64,000 nt of DNA, taken from the NCBI GenBank assembly GCA_914767715.1, contig OU612065.1, forward strand, positions 33,792,001 through 33,856,000, given 5' to 3'. The notes beneath the pieces were generated by a model, which saw only the letters and a program-made list of their open reading frames with translations, did no database searches and was not told the DNA's origin. Positions 63,701-64,000 of the stretch are shown piece by piece. This DNA comes from Membranipora membranacea (lineage: Eukaryota; Bryozoa; Gymnolaemata; Cheilostomatida; Membraniporidae). The translations under genes were made by a program, and so were the position numbers. The first letter of the stretch is position 1, and each line of letters begins with the position of its first letter.

Positions 63701-64000
63701 CCAATGAACAGTCCAATCTTCATAATGGAGAGTTTTCGTGATACATCTCAGCCTCTTCTCTCAAAACACACACCCCTTCTCATATATAAAGGTTCTGGAA
63801 CACAGGTAGTCCTCGATCTAAAAACCTTCCTTGTGTCTATTGGATTGCCTCTACTCACAAATATTCCAGGTAGCTGGTATGTTCTGATGAATTTGTGTGC
63901 AAACAGCACACAGCCATATCTTACGCTGGGTGAGCTAGACAAGCTCTTCTCTAATGACAAAGATCGCTTCATTCTTCAGTACCTTCATGAAATCGGGCGA
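30362..64000 (+). CDS. LRR-Roc-COR (ROCO family) gene, incomplete at both ends
   Basis: This is one gene model on the + strand: N-terminal exons at 30362-31447, thirteen type-A and five type-B LRR exons, and a large Roc/COR exon that runs off the window. The exon joining the N-terminus to the array ends in phase 2, every LRR exon is 141 nt with phase 2 at both ends, and the final exon starts in phase 2. The whole chain is therefore open. If all 18 cassettes are used, the LRR part is about 846 residues plus caps. ROCO proteins are intracellular GTPases in which LRRs bind partners and COR mediates dimerisation; a kinase or other domain may follow beyond the edge. Whether all cassettes enter one transcript is unknown. 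The 5' start was not found. Confidence 0.75.
32496..32636 (+). CDS. LRR exon A1
   Basis: Variable residues are RSNRSL, PDWICKLENL and SYCGLEEL. It is preceded by a ~650-bp block that is partly repeated before A8 (36480-36840). Confidence 0.88.
32496..39440 (+). CDS. type-A LRR cassette-exon array (13 exons)
   Basis: Exons are at 32496, 32874, 33252, 33635, 34010, 34387, 34765, 36840, 37217, 37881, 38259, 38922 and 39300, each 141 nt. Each starts C|ATG(T/C)G and ends CCAG(A/T)GAG|GTAA. Each encodes 47 residues, M(C/R)(T/A)MVNLTELNV...LPER, which is two LRRs of about 23-24 residues in the LxxLxxLPxxIxxL style found in ROCO and Shoc2-like proteins. Acceptors are all ATATTACAG. Introns are of two kinds: one starting near AGCGCTGATCAATTAGCATG, the other near CAGACGTGTTGATCCATGC. 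Confidence 0.88.
32874..33014 (+). CDS. LRR exon A2
   Basis: Differs from A1 at RSNWSL and KLGNL. It lies 378 bp downstream of A1, and its intron is nearly identical. Confidence 0.88.
33252..33392 (+). CDS. LRR exon A3
   Basis: Variable residues are RSNMSLKRIPD and SYCELEDL. It is again 378 bp from the previous cassette. Confidence 0.88.
33635..33775 (+). CDS. LRR exon A4
   Basis: Its second half is of another type: PDGICEMKSL and SHCSLQEL. It is followed by the second intron class (CAGACGTGTTGATCC). Confidence 0.88.
34010..34150 (+). CDS. LRR exon A5
   Basis: Variable residues are SGNMNLKRFPDLICKLENL, LKKLDV, SYCGMEEL and PVR in place of PER. Confidence 0.88.
34387..34527 (+). CDS. LRR exon A6
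   Basis: It is the most divergent first half (WGNEDLQILPD), joined to KLENLKKLDVSCCGLEEL. Confidence 0.88.
34765..34905 (+). CDS. LRR exon A7
   Basis: Combines SGNRSLKRLPDWICK with the KMKSL/SHCSLQEL half. It ends the first A block; a LINE relic and a dead B exon follow. Confidence 0.88.
35560..36130 (+). mobile_element. LINE relic, endonuclease-RT linker region
   Basis: The translation shows QDWSKVIDSNN, RDYFAHKFESCKNNIK, then KKDGSEITDPLGTAGKFNQFFVSIG. The last resembles the 'itdp..iA..FN.fF..IG' linker found before reverse transcriptase in CR1/Jockey-like LINEs. Stops and frame changes show it is inactive. It sits between the two A-exon blocks. Confidence 0.65.
36335..36475 (+). pseudogene. 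dead type-B LRR exon
   Basis: It begins like the B exons (LGSLTSLEELSLDNN, TLTELPDEVGGL). The splice acceptor TTATAG of the intact copies is TTATAA here, a small deletion follows GGLNRLG, and TAA lies at 36432-36434. Remnants of the CGLTSLP end can still be read in another frame. Confidence 0.8.
36840..36980 (+). CDS. LRR exon A8
   Basis: Variable residues are RSNRSLKRLPDWVCKMKSL and SECEVEEL. The protein sequence is identical to A12. Confidence 0.88.
37217..37357 (+). CDS. LRR exon A9
   Basis: Variable residues are CGNEDLKRLPDGSCKMKSL, TMLDV and SHCSLQEMPER. Confidence 0.86.
37881..38021 (+). CDS. LRR exon A10
   Basis: It starts MRTMV where the others have MCTMV. The rest of the translation equals A1. 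Confidence 0.88.
38259..38399 (+). CDS. LRR exon A11
   Basis: Variable residues are SGNRSLKRLPDGICKMKSL and SHCCLQEL. Confidence 0.88.
38922..39062 (+). CDS. LRR exon A12
   Basis: Same protein sequence as A8 (KMKSL, SECEVEEL), 2082 bp (two 1041-bp units) further on. Confidence 0.88.
39300..39440 (+). CDS. LRR exon A13
   Basis: It combines SGNRSL and KLENL with SECELEEL, a mosaic of segments seen in other cassettes. It starts MCAMV. Confidence 0.88.
41936..42076 (+). CDS. LRR exon B1
   Basis: 141 nt, phase 2 at both ends, acceptor CTTATAG. It encodes LGSLTSLEVLRLAGNESL, then TELPDEIEGLKCL and RDLYVPRCGLTSLPSR. The donor is AG|GTAATC, where the other B exons have GTAAAT. Confidence 0.87.
43617..44010. 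repeat. ~180-bp-arm inverted repeat, copy 1
   Basis: The left arm (43617-43793, starting CCATTTATCAATAACGTC) and right arm (43833-44010, ending GATAAATGG) are roughly 90% complementary around a ~39-bp loop. Overlapping open frames on both strands are mirror images caused by the fold. It was present before the segmental duplication. Confidence 0.85.
44024..44258 (-). mobile_element. tRNA-derived SINE, copy 1
   Basis: Read on the minus strand, it starts GGAGTAGGAGGTAGCTCAG with an A-box-like TAGCTCAGTTGTTTAGAG. A B-box-like GGTCCTGGCTTCCAATCC follows, about 50 bases downstream, then an unrelated body. The B box is mutated (TTCCAATCC for TTCGAATCC). Confidence 0.7.
44681..44785. mobile_element. 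105-bp hairpin element, TAG...CTA, copy in segment 1
   Basis: The arms TAGCCTGTCTTGACATGC and its complement (one or two mismatches) surround a G-rich centre. The flanks GTGCTGCAG and GTCCTGCAG form a 9-bp direct repeat with one mismatch. Confidence 0.7.
45706..45846 (+). CDS. LRR exon B2
   Basis: Encodes LGTLTSLEYLWLSDNKTL, TELPDEIGGLKSL and RTLNLSECGLTSLPSR. Same length and phase as B1. Confidence 0.87.
45933..45962. repeat. (TA)n microsatellite
   Basis: About 15 TA units lie in the intron after exon B2. A shorter interrupted version follows B4. Confidence 0.9.
48590..48730 (+). CDS. LRR exon B3
   Basis: A duplicate of B1 with LRLDGNESL and RELYVPRCGL. Confidence 0.87.
49883..51869. mobile_element. 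~2-kb TTAA-type DNA transposon with ~140-bp inverted ends
   Basis: The left end ACCACTAGGTGGCTCAA and the right end (reverse complement ACAACTAGGTGGCTCAA) begin inverted repeats that stay similar for about 140 bp, to TAGAGGCCTTCC. The flanks are TTAA on the left and TCAA on the right. The paralogous segment at about 43533 has a single TTAA and no insert, so the empty site is visible. No transposase was found, so it is probably non-autonomous. Confidence 0.82.
50338..50450. mobile_element. 113-bp hairpin element nested in the TTAA transposon
   Basis: It has nearly the same arms as the element at 18990-19126 with a shortened centre. Its flanks TACAAACCC and TACAAGCCC are a 9-bp direct repeat with one mismatch. 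Confidence 0.82.
51953..52347. repeat. ~180-bp-arm inverted repeat, copy 2
   Basis: Paralogue of 43617-44010 with the same arms and loop (…CCAATTTAAGGGGCTT…) and scattered substitutions. Confidence 0.85.
52366..52598 (-). mobile_element. tRNA-derived SINE, copy 2
   Basis: It lies in the second segmental copy. The A box is TAGCTCAGTTGGTTAGAG and the B box is altered to GGCTTCGGACCCC. Confidence 0.7.
53017..53121. mobile_element. 105-bp hairpin element, copy in segment 2
   Basis: Same insertion as 44681-44785, inherited through the segmental duplication, with the same 9-bp flanks. Confidence 0.7.
53579..54519. other. ~940-bp insertion absent from the paralogous segment
   Basis: The text matches the first segment up to GTCTACTATTC and resumes at GCTATCGAAGAATTTCAG. 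Between these, about 20 bp of segment 1 is replaced by ~940 AT-rich bases without recognisable ends or genes. Confidence 0.6.
54971..55111 (+). CDS. LRR exon B4
   Basis: A duplicate of B2 with LGTLTRLEYL and RTLNVSECGL. Confidence 0.87.
57812..57952 (+). CDS. LRR exon B5
   Basis: Its first half is like B1/B3 (LRLGGNESL, EIEGLKSL) and its second half like B2/B4 (QTLDVSECGL), so it looks like a mosaic. Confidence 0.87.
59240..59455 (-). mobile_element. tRNA-derived SINE, copy 3
   Basis: This is the best-preserved head: A box TAGCTCAGTTGGTCAGAG and B box GGCTTCGAATCCC. A cloverleaf does not close well (C instead of G before the T-loop), so I favour a SINE over a working tRNA gene. Confidence 0.7.
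60050..60185 (-). mobile_element. dispersed MITE-like repeat, copy 2
   Basis: Shares blocks with 3925-4165 and ends TTAATTGAAAGATCCCCC. The left end was not defined. Confidence 0.4.
60479..61260 (+). mobile_element. LINE relic, reverse-transcriptase palm and thumb
   Basis: GVRQGSVLGPILLIIFINAL and MFADDTNIF are the classic RT motifs, with the catalytic F-A-D-D. After a break near 60775 comes ISLYYSFFYPHFMYGIEL. An in-frame TAG (61069-61071) stands where the family usually has Trp, then GHTADCHLSQIYLLQ continues. It is clearly decayed. Confidence 0.82.
62077..62123. repeat. perfect 23-bp inverted repeat
   Basis: TTTATAATGAATCTGCTTCC and its exact complement are separated by one base. Unlike the TAG/CTA hairpins it lacks those ends and a clear direct repeat. 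Confidence 0.85.
62176..62445 (+). mobile_element. LINE relic, endonuclease-RT linker fragment
   Basis: The translation SQDWSRIHQITDTNFAFETF, with FKKPPMTTESLELREKCKKL, fits the linker after the endonuclease in non-LTR elements. It also resembles the start of the 35.56-kb relic (QDWSKVI). It lies downstream of the RT relic in the wrong order, so it is a separate insertion. Confidence 0.6.
62983..64000 (+). CDS. Roc GTPase domain and start of COR (last visible exon)
   Basis: After acceptor TTTTTACAG the frame is open for 339 codons to the window edge. Residues 1-45 form a final LRR pair (MSNLKNLRQLNINKN). The Roc domain follows. Its P-loop is GQTMAGKTSL (residues 81-90), with the GxxxxGKT/S lysine present. 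The switch-II motif is DFGGQ (134-138), and the G4-like motif is THCD (203-206), where small GTPases have N/TKxD. From about residue 295 (IPGSWYVLMNLC) to YLHEIGR the sequence fits the beginning of COR. GTP-dependent signalling with dimerisation through COR is the family role. The nucleotide-binding residues look intact, so this gene seems functional at this point. Confidence 0.92.

Overview
The window is animal nuclear DNA. It is AT-rich, with standard GT-AG introns, protein-coding exons of about 80-500 bp, AATAAA polyadenylation signals, relics of LINE and SINE retroelements, and many small DNA-transposon hairpins. A short transmembrane-type collagen, an uncharacterised protein family that I associate with sponges and cnidarians, and a large LRR-Roc-COR gene suggest an early-branching metazoan. 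A sponge is the best guess, made from gene content alone. All recognisable genes lie on the + strand.

Layout. (1) 1-2750: a collagen-like gene with Gly-X-Y repeats, split glycine codons and a terminal AATAAA. (2) 4804-9088: a seven-exon gene for SNAPC3/SNAP50, a subunit of the snRNA-activating complex; all splice phases close to give 417 residues. (3) 9.1-13.4 kb: no gene, with a retroelement relic and a hairpin element. (4) 13.4-19.9 kb: a multi-exon gene of an uncharacterised family. It carries a frameshift plus stop near 14.0 kb (or an unusual 91-nt intron) and a second in-frame stop at 18402. (5) 20398-28059: a composite 7.7-kb DNA transposon with TTAA target sites. Its ends carry inverted arrays of a ~122-bp repeat, and a 3.1-kb CACTG-ended element sits inside it. 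A LINE relic follows. (6) 30.36-64.0 kb: a ROCO-type gene running off the right edge.

The ROCO gene is the main feature. After a short N-terminal part come 13 'type A' and 5 'type B' exons. Each is exactly 141 nt, each encodes two leucine-rich repeats (47 residues), and each has phase 2 at both ends, so any subset can be spliced in frame. The last visible exon (62983-64000) ends the LRR region and encodes a Roc GTPase domain and the start of COR. The A exons arose by tandem duplication of ~378-bp exon-intron units and of a 1041-bp two-exon unit. The B exons arose by ~6.5-kb segmental duplication. One unit is dead: its splice-acceptor AG is AA and it has a stop.

The segmental duplications record later insertions. 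A 2-kb TTAA element with long inverted ends is present in one copy and absent from its paralogue. A recurring class of tiny hairpins begins TAG, ends CTA and is flanked by 9-bp direct repeats; I see it at five positions, in four sequence types. These hairpins and the cassette-exon array are the most novel-looking content. Nothing here shows whether exon choice is regulated or somatically varied.
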